DNA of 64,000 bases from Caulobacter sp048541825 (lineage in GTDB: Bacteria > Pseudomonadota > Alphaproteobacteria > Caulobacterales > Caulobacteraceae), in assembly GCF_048541825.1 (NCBI RefSeq), contig NZ_CP183332.1, forward strand, positions 2,604,001 to 2,668,000, given 5' to 3'. Shown here in pieces: positions 8,203-16,764 of the stretch. Made by a program: the position numbers and the translations under genes. Position 1 is the first letter of the stretch. Every line of letters starts with the position of its first letter. Under the pieces are notes generated by a model, which was not told the DNA's origin, searched no databases, and saw only the letters and a list, made by a program, of their open reading frames with translations.

Positions 8203-8885
8203 GCCGCCGTCAGGATCGTGAAGACCACCTCGTGGCGGCCCCGATAGCCTAGCGACTCGTAAAGGCCGATGGCGGTGGTGTTGTCGGCGTAGCTGTGCAG
8301 GAAAGCCTTCTCGCCCCGCGCCAGGATTCTGGCGGTGACCTCCTGCAGAAGCCGCGCGGCGTAGCCCTTGCCGCGATGATCAGGGTGGACGCAGACGCCG
8401 CTGGCTTCAGTGTAGCCCGCCGGGCGCATCCGCTCTCCGGCCATGGCGACCAGCTTTCCCTCCACCCGGACGCCGACAAACGATCCCAATTGATGGGTGC
8501 GGCTGAAGAACGGGCCGGGCTTGGTCAAGGCGGCCAGGGCCAGCATCTCGGCGGCGTCGGCATCGCCCAGGGCCAGGATCTCGAACGCCACATCCCAGGC
8601 CGGCGCGACCGTCTCGGCCGTCATCTGCAGGCACACGGCGGCGGAAACGACTCGCGTTCCGGGGACCGGCGGCATGTCGGAAAGTTCAACCAGCCCGACA
8701 TCGCCCCGCTCGGCGACCAGTGCGCCGAGGTCCGCGAGCGCTTGGGGTGAGTTATCCGCAGCGCCGGCGAACAGGCCAAAGTCAGGATGGACCCGCAGCG
8801 CTTGACCGTTCCAGACCGCGAGATCGGCCTGCCGACCTGTAAAAGCCGACCAGACGGGCCGGTCGAGGGGGTGGGCGCTCATCAT
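8196..8885 (-). CDS. GNAT-family N-acetyltransferase
   Basis: A 229-aa protein. The acetyl-CoA binding core is C-terminal: GVCVHPDHRGKGYAARLL (motif A, R/Q-x-x-G-x-G/A) and then HSYADNTTAIGLYESLGY (motif B). The N-terminal 100 residues are poorly conserved, typical of FR47-like members. The acceptor substrate is unknown. There are two adjacent ATG codons at the start (8885 and 8882), and the use of either makes no difference to the fold. Confidence 0.88.
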   Translation of the reverse strand: MMSAHPLDRPVWSAFTGRQADLAVWNGQALRVHPDFGLFAGAADNSPQALADLGALVAERGDVGLVELSDMPPVPGTRVVSAAVCLQMTAETVAPAWDVAFEILALGDADAAEMLALAALTKPGPFFSRTHQLGSFVGVRVEGKLVAMAGERMRPAGYTEASGVCVHPDHRGKGYAARLLQEVTARILARGEKAFLHSYADNTTAIGLYESLGYRGRHEVVFTILTAAQ

Positions 8886-8894
8886 CGTCGTGCA

Positions 8895-8922
8895 CCGCGC
8901 CGGCGCAAAAGCCCCGGCGCGG
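8895..8922 (-). terminator. GC-rich stem-loop after the DUF3126 gene
   Basis: CCGCGCCGG (8895-8903) pairs with CCGGCGCGG (8914-8922) just downstream of the minus-strand gene at 8934. There is no T-tract, so it is a weak terminator candidate. Confidence 0.4.
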
Positions 8923-8933
8923 CGTCTTTCCGG

Positions 8934-9140
8934 CTAGTCGAGGTCTTCGGCCAGGATGGCCATTTCAAACATGTACGAACCGTCTTCGTCCTCGTCCTGG
9001 AAGACGACGCCAATGAACTCGCCGGCCACTTCGACCTCGGCGGAATCCTTCTGCTTGGGACGGGCCTTCAGCGCGATATGCGGGTTGCCGAAGGTGCGCT
9101 TCAGGTGCTTTTCGATCTTTTCGATGGATGCAGCGTCCAC
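8934..9140 (-). CDS. DUF3126 family protein
   Basis: A 68-aa acidic cytoplasmic protein (MDAASIEKIEKHLKRTFGN through EDEDGSYMFEMAILAEDLD). The sequence pattern, with a KHLK.TFGN start and a VEVAGEFIGVVF.DEDEGD-type strand pair, is that of the alphaproteobacterial DUF3126 family of unknown function. A good ribosome-binding site (GGAGG in GAGCCTCCCG on the complementary strand) precedes the ATG. It is expressed alone and followed by a GC-rich stem-loop. Confidence 0.85.
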   Translation of the reverse strand: MDAASIEKIEKHLKRTFGNPHIALKARPKQKDSAEVEVAGEFIGVVFQDEDEDGSYMFEMAILAEDLD

Positions 9141-9250
9141 GGGAGGCTCCTGTTTTCGTTGTTGGGCGCCGTGGCGCGTATTGAGGCGAACCTAGCGTTC
9201 CGTGCCGGAGTCGCAAGCCGCTTCGGCCAGGGCCGGTGGCTCAGTCGCTT

Positions 9251-10045
9251 CTAATGCGACGAACCAGCACTCGGCGTCAGCTTGATCTCGAACAGCTTGG
9301 GCCAGAACTTTCCGGTCACAAACAGGCGATCGGTCGCCGCGTCATAGGCAATGCCGTTCAGCACATCGACCCGACCGCCGGCCTGATCGGCGGCGCTCAA
9401 TAGCCCCGAGAGATCGATCCAGCCCGTGACATGGCCGGTCTTGGGATCGATGCGGGCGATGCGGTCGGTCTGCCAGATATTGGCCAGCACCTCGCCCTTC
9501 ACCCACTCCAGCTCGTTGAGGTTATCCACAGGCCTGCCGTCGTCGGTGACCTGGATGCGCCCGGTCTCGTTCAGCGTCTCGGGGTCGAGGAACCGCAGCG
9601 CCGAGGTGCCGTCGCTCATGATGATCCGCGTTTCATCGCGGGTCAGGGCCCAGCCCTCGCCGGGATAGGAGAACTCGCCGATCAGTTCGAAGGTGGCGAT
9701 GTCGTAGATCAGGCCGATCTGGTTCTTCCAGGTCAGCTCGATCAGCCGGTCCTTCCAGTCGATGATCCCCTCGCCGAAATAGCGGGAATCGACCAGACGC
9801 TCCTGCTCGGGCAGTCCGGTTTCCAGCGTCACCTTGCGGATCGACGAGCGGCCTTGCAGTCCGGTGCTCTCGTAGAGATAGCCGTCGCGCCAGAACAGGC
9901 CCTGGGTGAAGGCCCCCGTATCATGCGGATAGGCGGCGACCACCGTGTAGCTGTACTGGCGCGGCTTTTCCGCCAGGGCCGGCGCAGGGACGGTCGCGGT
10001 CAGCAGGGCCGCAAGAAGCAGGCTGTTCCAGAGACGAAGCTGCAC
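9251..10045 (-). CDS. Glutaminyl-peptide cyclotransferase (glutamine cyclotransferase), exported
   Basis: A 264-aa protein of the five-bladed beta-propeller glutamine cyclotransferase family, which converts N-terminal Gln to pyroglutamate. The GTG start at 10045 follows the cysE stop codon directly (TGAGTG), and a signal peptide ending in APALA follows. Family motifs visible are YPHDTGAFTQGLFW, YESTGLQGRSSIR, LTWKNQIGLIYD, LNELEWVKGEVLANIWQTDRIARI and VLNGIAYDAATDRLFVTGKFWPKLFEI. These span the whole usual length. Location is probably periplasmic. Translational coupling to cysE is suggested by zero spacing. Confidence 0.9.
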   Translation of the reverse strand: MQLRLWNSLLLAALLTATVPAPALAEKPRQYSYTVVAAYPHDTGAFTQGLFWRDGYLYESTGLQGRSSIRKVTLETGLPEQERLVDSRYFGEGIIDWKDRLIELTWKNQIGLIYDIATFELIGEFSYPGEGWALTRDETRIIMSDGTSALRFLDPETLNETGRIQVTDDGRPVDNLNELEWVKGEVLANIWQTDRIARIDPKTGHVTGWIDLSGLLSAADQAGGRVDVLNGIAYDAATDRLFVTGKFWPKLFEIKLTPSAGSSH

Positions 10046-10876
10046 TCAGATCACGTAGTCGTACACGGCCTCGGACAGGGTCTGGTCCATCGACTTGGCG
10101 GGCTCTTCGCAGGTCGGGCAGTTGACGATGCGGGCCGGAACGCCGGCCGCCGTGCAGTGCGGCGGCACGGGCTTGAGCACCACCGAACCCGAGGCAACCT
10201 TGGCATAGTCGCCGACCGTGATGTTTCCCAGCACCTTGGCGCCGGCGCCCAGCAGCACGCCGCGACCGATCTTGGGGTGGCGGTCGCCGCGATCAGCGCC
10301 CGTGCCGCCCAGGGTGACCCCGTGCAACATCGAGACGTCGTCGCCGACCACGGCCGTCTCGCCGATAACGATGCCGGTGCCGTGGTCGATGAAAACGCCC
10401 TGGCCGATACGGGCGGCGGGGTTGATATCAACCTGGAACACTTCGCTGGCCCGGCTCTGCAGATAGAAGGCCAGGGTCTCGCGGCCCTCGCTCCACAGCC
10501 AGTGCGACACGCGGTGGGTCTGCAGGGCCAGAAAGCCCTTGAAGAACAGGAACGGCTGAACATAGCCCTTGCAGGCCGGATCGCGCTCGAACACGGCCAT
10601 CAGGTCGGCCTCGGCGGCAGCGACCAGGGCCGGGTCGGACTTAAAGGCTTCGGCGGCGAACTCGCGCGCCGTCATGGCCCGCATTTCCTGGTCGCCCAGC
10701 TTGCGCGCCAGCTGGAAGGTCAGGGCGTCGGCCAGATTATCGTGGCTGAGGATCACGGCATTGAGCAGCGAGGCCAGGGCCGGCTCGGCCTTGGCGGCGT
10801 ATTCAGCCTGGTTGCGCAGCGCCGCCCACACGGGGACTGACGACTGGTCGGTTACGACTTCCAGGTGCTTGGCCAC
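10046..10876 (-). CDS. cysE: Serine O-acetyltransferase
   Basis: Makes O-acetylserine from serine and acetyl-CoA, the first step of cysteine synthesis. It is 276 aa, with the helical N-terminal SATase domain (about residues 10-150) and then the hexapeptide beta-helix: DINPAARIGQGVFIDHGTGIVIGE, VSMLHGVTLGGTG and GDRHPKIGRGVLLGAGAKVLGN. The catalytic His/Asp pair is in the DHGTG region. The start is the GTG at 10876, preceded by AAAGGAG at good spacing; a GTG at 10912 has no comparable site. Glutamine cyclotransferase follows with no gap. Confidence 0.95.
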   Translation of the reverse strand: MAKHLEVVTDQSSVPVWAALRNQAEYAAKAEPALASLLNAVILSHDNLADALTFQLARKLGDQEMRAMTAREFAAEAFKSDPALVAAAEADLMAVFERDPACKGYVQPFLFFKGFLALQTHRVSHWLWSEGRETLAFYLQSRASEVFQVDINPAARIGQGVFIDHGTGIVIGETAVVGDDVSMLHGVTLGGTGADRGDRHPKIGRGVLLGAGAKVLGNITVGDYAKVASGSVVLKPVPPHCTAAGVPARIVNCPTCEEPAKSMDQTLSEAVYDYVI

Positions 10877-10979
10877 CGGGCTCTCCTTTATTCCCTGCGA
10901 TCCTTGGCGCACTAGAGCATCCTTTTTGAGAACGCACTAGTGGCATTGAGAGCAAGGCCATGTCTGCGCCCCGTCGACC

Positions 10980-11588
10980 CTAGCCTAGCACGAGACGGGC
11001 AAGATCGCTCGGAAGCTCTCCCCTGACCGCCATATGGTGGACCCGGAGCAGCAGCGCCACCGTCAACGCGTCGGGCATGTGTCCGGCCACGGCGGCGTCC
11101 AGCGCCTCTGCGAAAGGCACGCGGGCCACCGCCAGGTCCTCGGTCTCGTCCGGGGCGGTCTCGGTAGGGGAAAGATCCATGGCCAGAAAGCCGATTCCGA
11201 TCTCATCGGTGACCGAATTGGTCAGTTCCATCGTCAGGATCTGGCGCCAGTCGGCCGCCTGGAGTCCGACCTCCTCGGCCAGTTCGCGCTTGGCGCCGTC
11301 AAGCGGGGCCTCGCCCAGGGGCGCGCCGCCTTCGGGCAGTTCCCAGCTGTAATTGGCCAGGGCGAAGCGGTTCTGGCCGACCAGCGTCACCGTGCCGTCC
11401 TCGTGCAGGGGCACAATGCCGATCGCCTGATTCTTGAAACTGACCTTGCCGTACAGCGCCGGTCGCCCCGTCGGCGCGGTAGCCTGATACTCGGTCACCT
11501 TGATCCAGGGATTGTCATAGACAACCTTGGCCTCGCGAATGCTCCACGGCGTTCCGTGCGGCTTCAGCCAGTCGGGCTTCTGGGTCAT
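10980..11588 (-). CDS. Nudix hydrolase (ADP-ribose pyrophosphatase type)
   Basis: A 202-aa cytoplasmic pyrophosphohydrolase. The Nudix box GGAPLGEAPLDGAKRELAEE, followed by VGL, fits Gx5Ex7REUxEExGU exactly. The N-terminal strand region (WIKVTEYQATAPTGRPALYG) and the LVGQNRFALANYSWELPEGG lead-in are typical of ADP-ribose or NDP-sugar hydrolases (NudF-like). The ATG at 11588 is the only sensible start. The exact substrate is not determinable. Confidence 0.9.
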   Translation of the reverse strand: MTQKPDWLKPHGTPWSIREAKVVYDNPWIKVTEYQATAPTGRPALYGKVSFKNQAIGIVPLHEDGTVTLVGQNRFALANYSWELPEGGAPLGEAPLDGAKRELAEEVGLQAADWRQILTMELTNSVTDEIGIGFLAMDLSPTETAPDETEDLAVARVPFAEALDAAVAGHMPDALTVALLLRVHHMAVRGELPSDLARLVLG

Positions 11589-11649
11589 GGCGGCTCACGG
11601 CTTGTGGCGGCCGGGGCCCGGCCATAGTTAGACTCAAGTACAATGCTTC

Positions 11650-12279
11650 GTGGAGATCGTCTTGACCGGTTCTGTTCCCCCCGCGCCGGCGTTCGGCGAA
11701 ATCCTGCCGATCGAGACCTCGCCCGAGGTGCTTGGCTTTCTGGCCCGTCGCCGCTCGGCCTCGGCCATGAGCCTGACCGCGCCGGGCCCTGACGACGCCC
11801 AACTGATCGACCTGCTGCGACTGGCGGCCCGGGTGCCCGATCACGGCAAGCTGTCACCTTGGCGGTTCGTGATCCTGCGCGGCGCGGCCAAGGATATTTT
11901 CGCCGAAAAGATCTCGGCGCTGGCCGGTGACCAGGCCAATCCGCTCAAGGCCAACGCCGCCCTGCGCAAGCTGACCCGCCCGCCGGTCTGCGTGGCGGTG
12001 ATCTCGCGCTACATCGCGGGTGAAATCCCCGAATGGGAGCAGCGCCAGAGCGCCTCGGCGGTGTGCATGCAGATGCTGCTGGCCGCGCCCGCCATGGGCT
12101 GGGGCGCCAACTGGATTACCGACTGGTATTCCTATGATCCTCGCGCGCTGGAAATCCTGGGCGTCGCCGACGGCGAACAGGTCGCCGGCTTTCTGTATCT
12201 GGGCACGTCGAGCGAGCAGCCCCAGGAGCGGGTCCGGCCGGATGTGGCGGCGATTACCAGCGAATGGACGCCGGGCTAG
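11650..12279 (+). CDS. Nitroreductase family protein (YdjA-like)
   Basis: A 209-aa FMN-dependent NAD(P)H oxidoreductase. RRSASAMSL near residue 35 (an R-R-S FMN phosphate site) and LLRLAARVPDHGKLSPWRFVIL are family hallmarks, and GWGANWITDW is the central FMN-contacting helix. The C-terminus is VAGFLYLGTSS, typical of the short YdjA/TdsD branch. The start is either GTG 11650 or TTG 11662; GGAG at 11652-11655 favours the second slightly. It is not similar enough to RutE to be assigned to the pyrimidine pathway seen elsewhere in the window. Confidence 0.88.
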   Translation: MEIVLTGSVPPAPAFGEILPIETSPEVLGFLARRRSASAMSLTAPGPDDAQLIDLLRLAARVPDHGKLSPWRFVILRGAAKDIFAEKISALAGDQANPLKANAALRKLTRPPVCVAVISRYIAGEIPEWEQRQSASAVCMQMLLAAPAMGWGANWITDWYSYDPRALEILGVADGEQVAGFLYLGTSSEQPQERVRPDVAAITSEWTPG

Positions 12280-12329
12280 CGCCAAAGCCACGTCCCGCGC
12301 GTTGTCCTGAAACAGCAAGGACGGAGACG

Positions 12330-12623
12330 ATGATGGCGCGACGCAGGGACCCTTGGGCCGGCTTGGCCTGGGACGCCTGGGCCATGGGCCTGGAAGCCTC
12401 CACCGTGATCGGGCTACGCACGCTGAAGATCGCGGCCGGCGGCGCGGCCGCCCAGACCGAGATCGATCTCATGATCAGCGAGAAGGTGACGGCGGCCATG
12501 ACCCTGCCGATTCTGGCCATGACCGGCCAGTTGGGAACGACCGGTCCGGCAGTGGCCGCCCGCGCGCTGAGCCACCTGCGCAGAAAGGTTCGCGCGAACC
12601 GTCGCCGTCTCTCGAAAGCCTAG
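12330..12623 (+). CDS. Small alpha-helical protein, phasin-like
   Basis: A 97-aa protein (MMARRRDPWAGLAWDAWAMG through RRKVRANRRRLSKA). The middle consists of amphipathic helix with TEIDLMISEKVTAAMTLPIL, and the C-terminus is strongly basic (RRKVRANRRRL). This layout recalls short phasin or DNA/PHA-associated proteins of Caulobacterales, but I cannot name a family with confidence. GGAG lies upstream of the ATG. The gene is convergent with queF, with stops 1 base apart. Confidence 0.7.
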   Translation: MMARRRDPWAGLAWDAWAMGLEASTVIGLRTLKIAAGGAAAQTEIDLMISEKVTAAMTLPILAMTGQLGTTGPAVAARALSHLRRKVRANRRRLSKA

Positions 12624-12624
12624 A

Positions 12625-13080
12625 TCAGCCCCGGCCGCGGTAGGGCGCCACGCCCTGATCCGGGACCCACAGACCTTCCGGCGCCGGGCCGGTCTGCCAG
12701 AACACGTCGATCGGAATACCGCCGCGCGGATACCAGTAGCCGCCGATACGCAGCCAGCGCGGCTGGGCGATCTCGACGATCTTGCGGGCCACCTTGACCG
12801 TGCAGTCCTCATGGAACGAGCCGTGGTTGCGGAAGCTGCTCAGATAGAGCTTCAGCGACTTGCTCTCGATCAGCCAGTCGCCCGGCGCATAGTCGATGAC
12901 CAGATGCGCGAAATCGGGCTGGGCCGTGACCGGGCATAAGGAGGTGAACTCCGGGGCCACGAAGCGCGCCAGATAGAGCACGTCGGACTGCGGATTGGGC
13001 ACGCGTTCAAGAACCGCGGCCTCGGGACTGGCGGGCGCGTCGACTATCTGGCCGAGCTGGGTGACGTTGAGATCTGTCAT
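12625..13080 (-). CDS. queF: NADPH-dependent 7-cyano-7-deazaguanine reductase
   Basis: Reduces preQ0 to preQ1 in queuosine tRNA biosynthesis. It is 151 aa, the unimodular (short) QueF form of the tunnelling fold. The catalytic Cys is in FTSLCPVTAQPDF, where it forms a thioimide with the nitrile, and Asp follows in the same motif. The QueF motif ESKSLKLYLSSFRNHG and the FHEDCTVKVA substrate-binding region are both intact. The C-terminus PRGGIPIDVFWQTG is as expected. It sits alone between unrelated genes. Confidence 0.95.
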   Translation of the reverse strand: MTDLNVTQLGQIVDAPASPEAAVLERVPNPQSDVLYLARFVAPEFTSLCPVTAQPDFAHLVIDYAPGDWLIESKSLKLYLSSFRNHGSFHEDCTVKVARKIVEIAQPRWLRIGGYWYPRGGIPIDVFWQTGPAPEGLWVPDQGVAPYRGRG

Positions 13081-13172
13081 CGCCGGGATTTAGGCCCGTC
13101 CAGCGCCCGAGACAAGCGGGTGTCCCGCCGCTACAAACGTCCAAACACATGTTCGAACGCGGGAGGAACACC

Positions 13173-13976
13173 ATGATGGGACGGGATTTCGAAGGCTTCA
13201 CGGTTGTGGTCACCGGCGCCTCAACGGGCCTTGGCCGGGCCATTGCGGTGGAAACTGCCCGGCGCGGCGCCGGCCTGATCGTCGTCAACTTTGCCAGCAA
13301 CGCCCAGGACGCCGAGGAAACCGCCCGCCTCATTGAGGCCGAAGGCGCCAAGGCGGTGCTGGCCCAGGGCGACGTTTCGCAGGACGCCGACTGCCGCAAG
13401 ATTGCGGAGGCCGCCGCCGCGAGCGGCCGAATCGATGCGCTGTTCAACAACGCCGGCATGACCAAGTTCGCACCCAACCACGCCGATCTCGACGCGGTCG
13501 ACGCCGAAGACTTCCTGCGGCTCTACAGCGTCAATGTGGTCGGCGCCTTCCAGATGGTTCGGGCCGCCCGGTCACTGCTCGAGGCCGCGCCGCAGCCGGG
13601 CGCCGTGGTCAATACCTCGTCCATCGCAGGCGTGGTCGGCAACGGATCTTCGGTGCCCTACGCCGCCTCGAAAGGCGCGATGACCACCATGACCCTGTCG
13701 CTGGCCAGGGCCCTTGCGCCGCGCATCCGCGTCAACGCGATCTGCCCCGGCTTCATCGATACGCCCTGGTTCGGCAAGGCCATGGACGCCGAACGCGTCG
13801 ATCGCCTGCGGGCCGGCGCGGCGGCCGCGACCCCGCTCAAGGTCGCCTCAACGGCCGAGGATGTGGCCGGGGCGGCGGTCTTCCTCGCCTCTCCCGCCTC
13901 GCGTCACGTGACCGGAGAGACCCTGCTGGTGGACGCCGGCCTGCATCTGGGCGGCGCGAGTCTTTCCATGCGGTAG
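13173..13976 (+). CDS. SDR-family NAD(P)-dependent oxidoreductase
   Basis: A 267-aa classical short-chain dehydrogenase. The cofactor motif TGASTGLGRA is at the N-terminus (TGxxxGxG) and the NNAGMT strand follows. The catalytic Ser is in VVNTSSIAG, with Tyr and Lys in PYAASKGAM. A C-terminal DAGLHLGGASL segment follows. I set the start at 13173 because GGGAGGA lies 5 bases before it; the ATG at 13149 has no site. The substrate is unknown. The gene stands alone, followed by about 265 non-coding bases leading to the porin gene in which I could identify no promoter with confidence. Confidence 0.9.
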   Translation: MMGRDFEGFTVVVTGASTGLGRAIAVETARRGAGLIVVNFASNAQDAEETARLIEAEGAKAVLAQGDVSQDADCRKIAEAAAASGRIDALFNNAGMTKFAPNHADLDAVDAEDFLRLYSVNVVGAFQMVRAARSLLEAAPQPGAVVNTSSIAGVVGNGSSVPYAASKGAMTTMTLSLARALAPRIRVNAICPGFIDTPWFGKAMDAERVDRLRAGAAAATPLKVASTAEDVAGAAVFLASPASRHVTGETLLVDAGLHLGGASLSMR

Positions 13977-14242
13977 GGACCAGCGATGCGCGAAAGACAC
14001 GGGTAAAGGTCAATCAAGCCTTGACCCTGCACCGTGGCTTTGGTCGTTCATTCTGAAGCAAATTCGTCACACTGAGTTCAAACTTTAATCAAATAACGCC
14101 GTTCGTGCTGGTGCTTTGCCCAGTGTGATTGCAACTACATGACAGTGGGCGACTAATGAGTCGTCGACACAGTGCGCTTGCAGGCGCCGTCGAACCCGGG
14201 GCCAGCCTCCGGGAGGCGACACAAAGAAGGGGATAGACCACC

Positions 14243-14938
14243 ATGAACATCATGAAGATCGCGCTGGCTTCGGCCGCAGCTACCGTCGCGCTCAGCGGCG
14301 CCGCCATGGCGCAAGACTCGCTGAAGCTGTCCTACAACGTTGGCGTCGCCAGCGACTACGTCTTCCGCGGCGTGAGCAACACCCAGGAAGATCCGCAAAT
14401 CTTCGGCGGCGTCGACGCCGCCTACGGCATTGGCTATGCGGGCGTTTGGGCCTCGAACGTCGACTTCGGCAGCGATGACCCGTCGGTCGAAGTTGACCTC
14501 TATGTCGGCCTGAAGCCGACTGTCGGTGATACCGCACTGGACTTTGGCATCGTTTACTATGCCTACGCTGACGACAAGGGCGCCACGCCTGGCCAGTACA
14601 GCTACCTCGAACTGAAGGCCGCCGCTTCGCGTCCGCTCGGCCCGGCAACCGTCGGCCTGTCGATGTTCTACTCGCCGGAATTCCCGTTCGAGACCGGCAA
14701 GGCCTTCTACTATGAAGTCAACGCCGCTCTGCCGTTGATGGACAAGCTGACCCTGAGCGGCGCTCTGGGCCAACAGGAAATCGAGTTCTCTGGCGACTAC
14801 GCCACCTGGAACGTCGGCCTGGCCTACGCCATCACCCCGAACCTGACCGCAGACGTCCGCTATTCGGACACCGGCGCGCACTCGTTTGGCGACATCTATG
14901 GCGAACGCGTCGCCGTCAGCCTGAAGGCCGCGTTCTAA
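14243..14938 (+). CDS. TorF-family putative outer-membrane porin
   Basis: A 231-aa exported beta-barrel protein of the Gcw_chp/TorF family. The signal peptide MNIMKIALASAAATVALSGAAMA is cleaved before QDSL. The family signature LSYNVGVASDYVFRGVSNT begins the mature protein. Alternating-hydrophobicity strands follow, and the chain ends in an aromatic-terminal strand (GERVAVSLKAAF, terminal Phe). It probably forms a small channel in the outer membrane; the substrate is unknown. A strong terminator follows the stop, and the 265-base upstream gap should contain its promoter. Confidence 0.9.
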   Translation: MNIMKIALASAAATVALSGAAMAQDSLKLSYNVGVASDYVFRGVSNTQEDPQIFGGVDAAYGIGYAGVWASNVDFGSDDPSVEVDLYVGLKPTVGDTALDFGIVYYAYADDKGATPGQYSYLELKAAASRPLGPATVGLSMFYSPEFPFETGKAFYYEVNAALPLMDKLTLSGALGQQEIEFSGDYATWNVGLAYAITPNLTADVRYSDTGAHSFGDIYGERVAVSLKAAF

Positions 14939-14967
14939 GAACGTCCACTTCACTGACGACCAGATTG

Positions 14968-15000
14968 AGCCGCTCCGGGAAACCGGAGCGGCTTTTTCTT
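14968..15000 (+). terminator. Intrinsic terminator after the TorF porin
   Basis: A perfect stem AGCCGCTCCGG-GAAA-CCGGAGCGGCT is followed by TTTTTCTTT, a textbook intrinsic terminator 30 bases past the porin stop. Confidence 0.92.
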
Positions 15001-15003
15001 TGC

Positions 15004-15645
15004 CTATGGGTTGGCCGTCCAGCTGGCGACCACCGCGTCGACATCGGTCAGGATGGCGAAGTTCAGACCCATGACCTTCAGCGCCGCCTCATGCACGTCG
15101 GCCTCGTAAGCGGCGCAGGCGTCGGCCGGCACGAAGACGTGGAAGTCCTGATGAAAGGCGTCCCTGGCTGTGCAGTCGACGCAGCACTCCGTGGTCAGTC
15201 CGCACAGGATCAGGGTGTCTATTCCCCGCGCCCGCAGCCTGTCGCCAAGGCCCGTGCCGGCGAAGGCGCTGTAGCGGGTCTTCTCGAGCATCAGTTCGCC
15301 CGCGACGGGCTTTGGGCCATAGAAATCAGAGCCGACCTGCCCTGCCCGGCACAGATCGCTTTCGACATCGGGATCTCCGCCTCGGCGCGCCATCCGCTCG
15401 CGCCACATCGGCGAGTCGGTTCCAGGCGTGGTCGACAGGCCCACAAAGATCACCGGAACGGCCGCCGCTCTCGCCGCTTCGGCCAGGCGTTCAGCGCCGG
15501 CCAGGGCCGGCCCCACGGTCGAAAGATCAACGCCCATGCGGCCGATCACGCCTTCCGGCGCCGCGAAGTCGACCTGCATGTCGACGACCAGCAGGGCCGT
15601 ACGGCCCGGCGCGATCCAGTCTGGCTGGAGCTGGACCTGGGTCAT
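15004..15645 (-). CDS. RutB-like isochorismatase-family amidohydrolase
   Basis: A 213-aa cysteine hydrolase. The catalytic triad of the family is visible: Asp in LLVVDMQVDFAAP, Lys in LEKTRYSAF and Cys in CGLTTECCVD. It resembles RutB (ureidoacrylate amidohydrolase) but is shorter and clearly divergent from the canonical RutB at 52901. The start ATG 15645 overlaps the upstream stop (ATGA), so it is translationally coupled to the RutA-like monooxygenase. It is the last gene of the TonB receptor/MFS/monooxygenase operon. It probably hydrolyses an acyclic amide or carbamate released by the monooxygenase; the true substrate is unknown. Confidence 0.88.
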   Translation of the reverse strand: MTQVQLQPDWIAPGRTALLVVDMQVDFAAPEGVIGRMGVDLSTVGPALAGAERLAEAARAAAVPVIFVGLSTTPGTDSPMWRERMARRGGDPDVESDLCRAGQVGSDFYGPKPVAGELMLEKTRYSAFAGTGLGDRLRARGIDTLILCGLTTECCVDCTARDAFHQDFHVFVPADACAAYEADVHEAALKVMGLNFAILTDVDAVVASWTANP

Positions 15646-16706
15646 GCGAAGCGCCGCCGCAGCCCCGGCAGGATCTCGGCGCCGAACATGGTCAGGCCTG
15701 CGACATAGTCGGGGAAGATCAGCATCAGGCCGTCCAGCTCGCAATCGGCGACAAAAGCCTCGATCTTCGCGCCGCAGGTCGCCGGAGACCCGATCACGGT
15801 CTCGGTCATGAACGCTCCTTGCCTGAGGGCCGCAGCATCCAGCTTGTCGGCGGGCGCGCCCCAGCTTCGCAACATGGTTCGCACGGCGTCCAGATCAACC
15901 CCGTCGGCATAGGTTTGGGCCAGGCCCTGCGCGGCCTCGTCGGTGTCGGCGTGGATGACCGTGCACATGGCGTAGGTTCTGATCGACTTGCCCAGCCCCT
16001 GCGCCATCGTCTTGGCGCGCCGGCTGGCGTCGCGGCGATCCTCGGTGGTGGCCCCGCCGATGAAGCAGGCGTCCGCCTCGGCCACGGCGAAGGCAAAGCC
16101 GCGCGCCGAACTGCCCGCGCAGATCAGGTCTGGCCGAGGCTGCGACAGGGGCTTGGGCTCAGATTGGCAATCATCGAGATTGAAGAAGCGGCCATGATGA
16201 TTGACACGCTCCTCGCTCCACAGCCGCTTGACCACATGGGTCCATTCCTCGGCCAGGGCGTAGCGGTCGTCGTGATCCAGCGCCTCGTCCCAGGCGCTCA
16301 TCTGGGCGAATTCCTCGCGATAGGCGCCGGCGACGATATTGAGGCCCGCGCGGCCGCCGCTGATATGGTCCAGGGTGGCGATCATCTTGGCCGCCACGGC
16401 CGGGTTCTGTAGCAGCGGATGCAGGGTCGCCCAGATCTTTACCCGTTTGGTGGCCTCGGCCAGGCCCGCCATCAGGGTCACAGATTCCAGCACTGTGCCC
16501 CAGTGATCGGTCGCACCGCCGAAGCCCCGGAACTTGGCCATCGACATGATGAAGTCGAGACCGATCTCGTCGGCCAGCACCGCCGCGGCGCGGTTCTGTG
16601 GATACAGGCCGTCAATGCGCGGCGTCGTCTCGGAGACGATCCAGCCGCCATTGGCCACCGGCAGGAAGACGCCGAAATCCTTGTGATGGGGAGAAGACGC
16701 GCTCAT
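15642..16706 (-). CDS. RutA-like LLM-class flavin-dependent monooxygenase
   Basis: A 354-aa TIM-barrel flavin enzyme of the luciferase-like superfamily. It begins MSASSPHHKDFGVFLPVANGG. Family features shared with RutA at 55177 include the FRGFGG loop near residue 60, the GRAGLNIVAGAYREEF region, the GRFFNLDDCQSEP segment and LICAGSS. RutA opens the uracil ring at N3-C4 with an FMN-N5-peroxide. This paralogue is well diverged, so another cyclic amide or imide is likely. It uses the ATG at 16706. It overlaps the RutB-like gene by 4 bases and follows the MFS gene by 58 bases. Confidence 0.88.
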   Translation of the reverse strand: MSASSPHHKDFGVFLPVANGGWIVSETTPRIDGLYPQNRAAAVLADEIGLDFIMSMAKFRGFGGATDHWGTVLESVTLMAGLAEATKRVKIWATLHPLLQNPAVAAKMIATLDHISGGRAGLNIVAGAYREEFAQMSAWDEALDHDDRYALAEEWTHVVKRLWSEERVNHHGRFFNLDDCQSEPKPLSQPRPDLICAGSSARGFAFAVAEADACFIGGATTEDRRDASRRAKTMAQGLGKSIRTYAMCTVIHADTDEAAQGLAQTYADGVDLDAVRTMLRSWGAPADKLDAAALRQGAFMTETVIGSPATCGAKIEAFVADCELDGLMLIFPDYVAGLTMFGAEILPGLRRRFA

Positions 16707-16764
16707 GCCTTTTCGTAGCACGCGGTCGGCGGGCGCAAACCGCCGATCTTCATCCCTCCCCGGT

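Noticed and set aside
9431..10840. Long open frame (469 codons) opposite glutaminyl cyclase and cysE
   Set aside because: Antisense to two clearly recognised genes; composition is typical of GC-rich shadow frames with no motif.
11650..12279. Nitroreductase considered as RutE
   Set aside because: Sequence resembles YdjA-type nitroreductases and it is far from both Rut-type loci.
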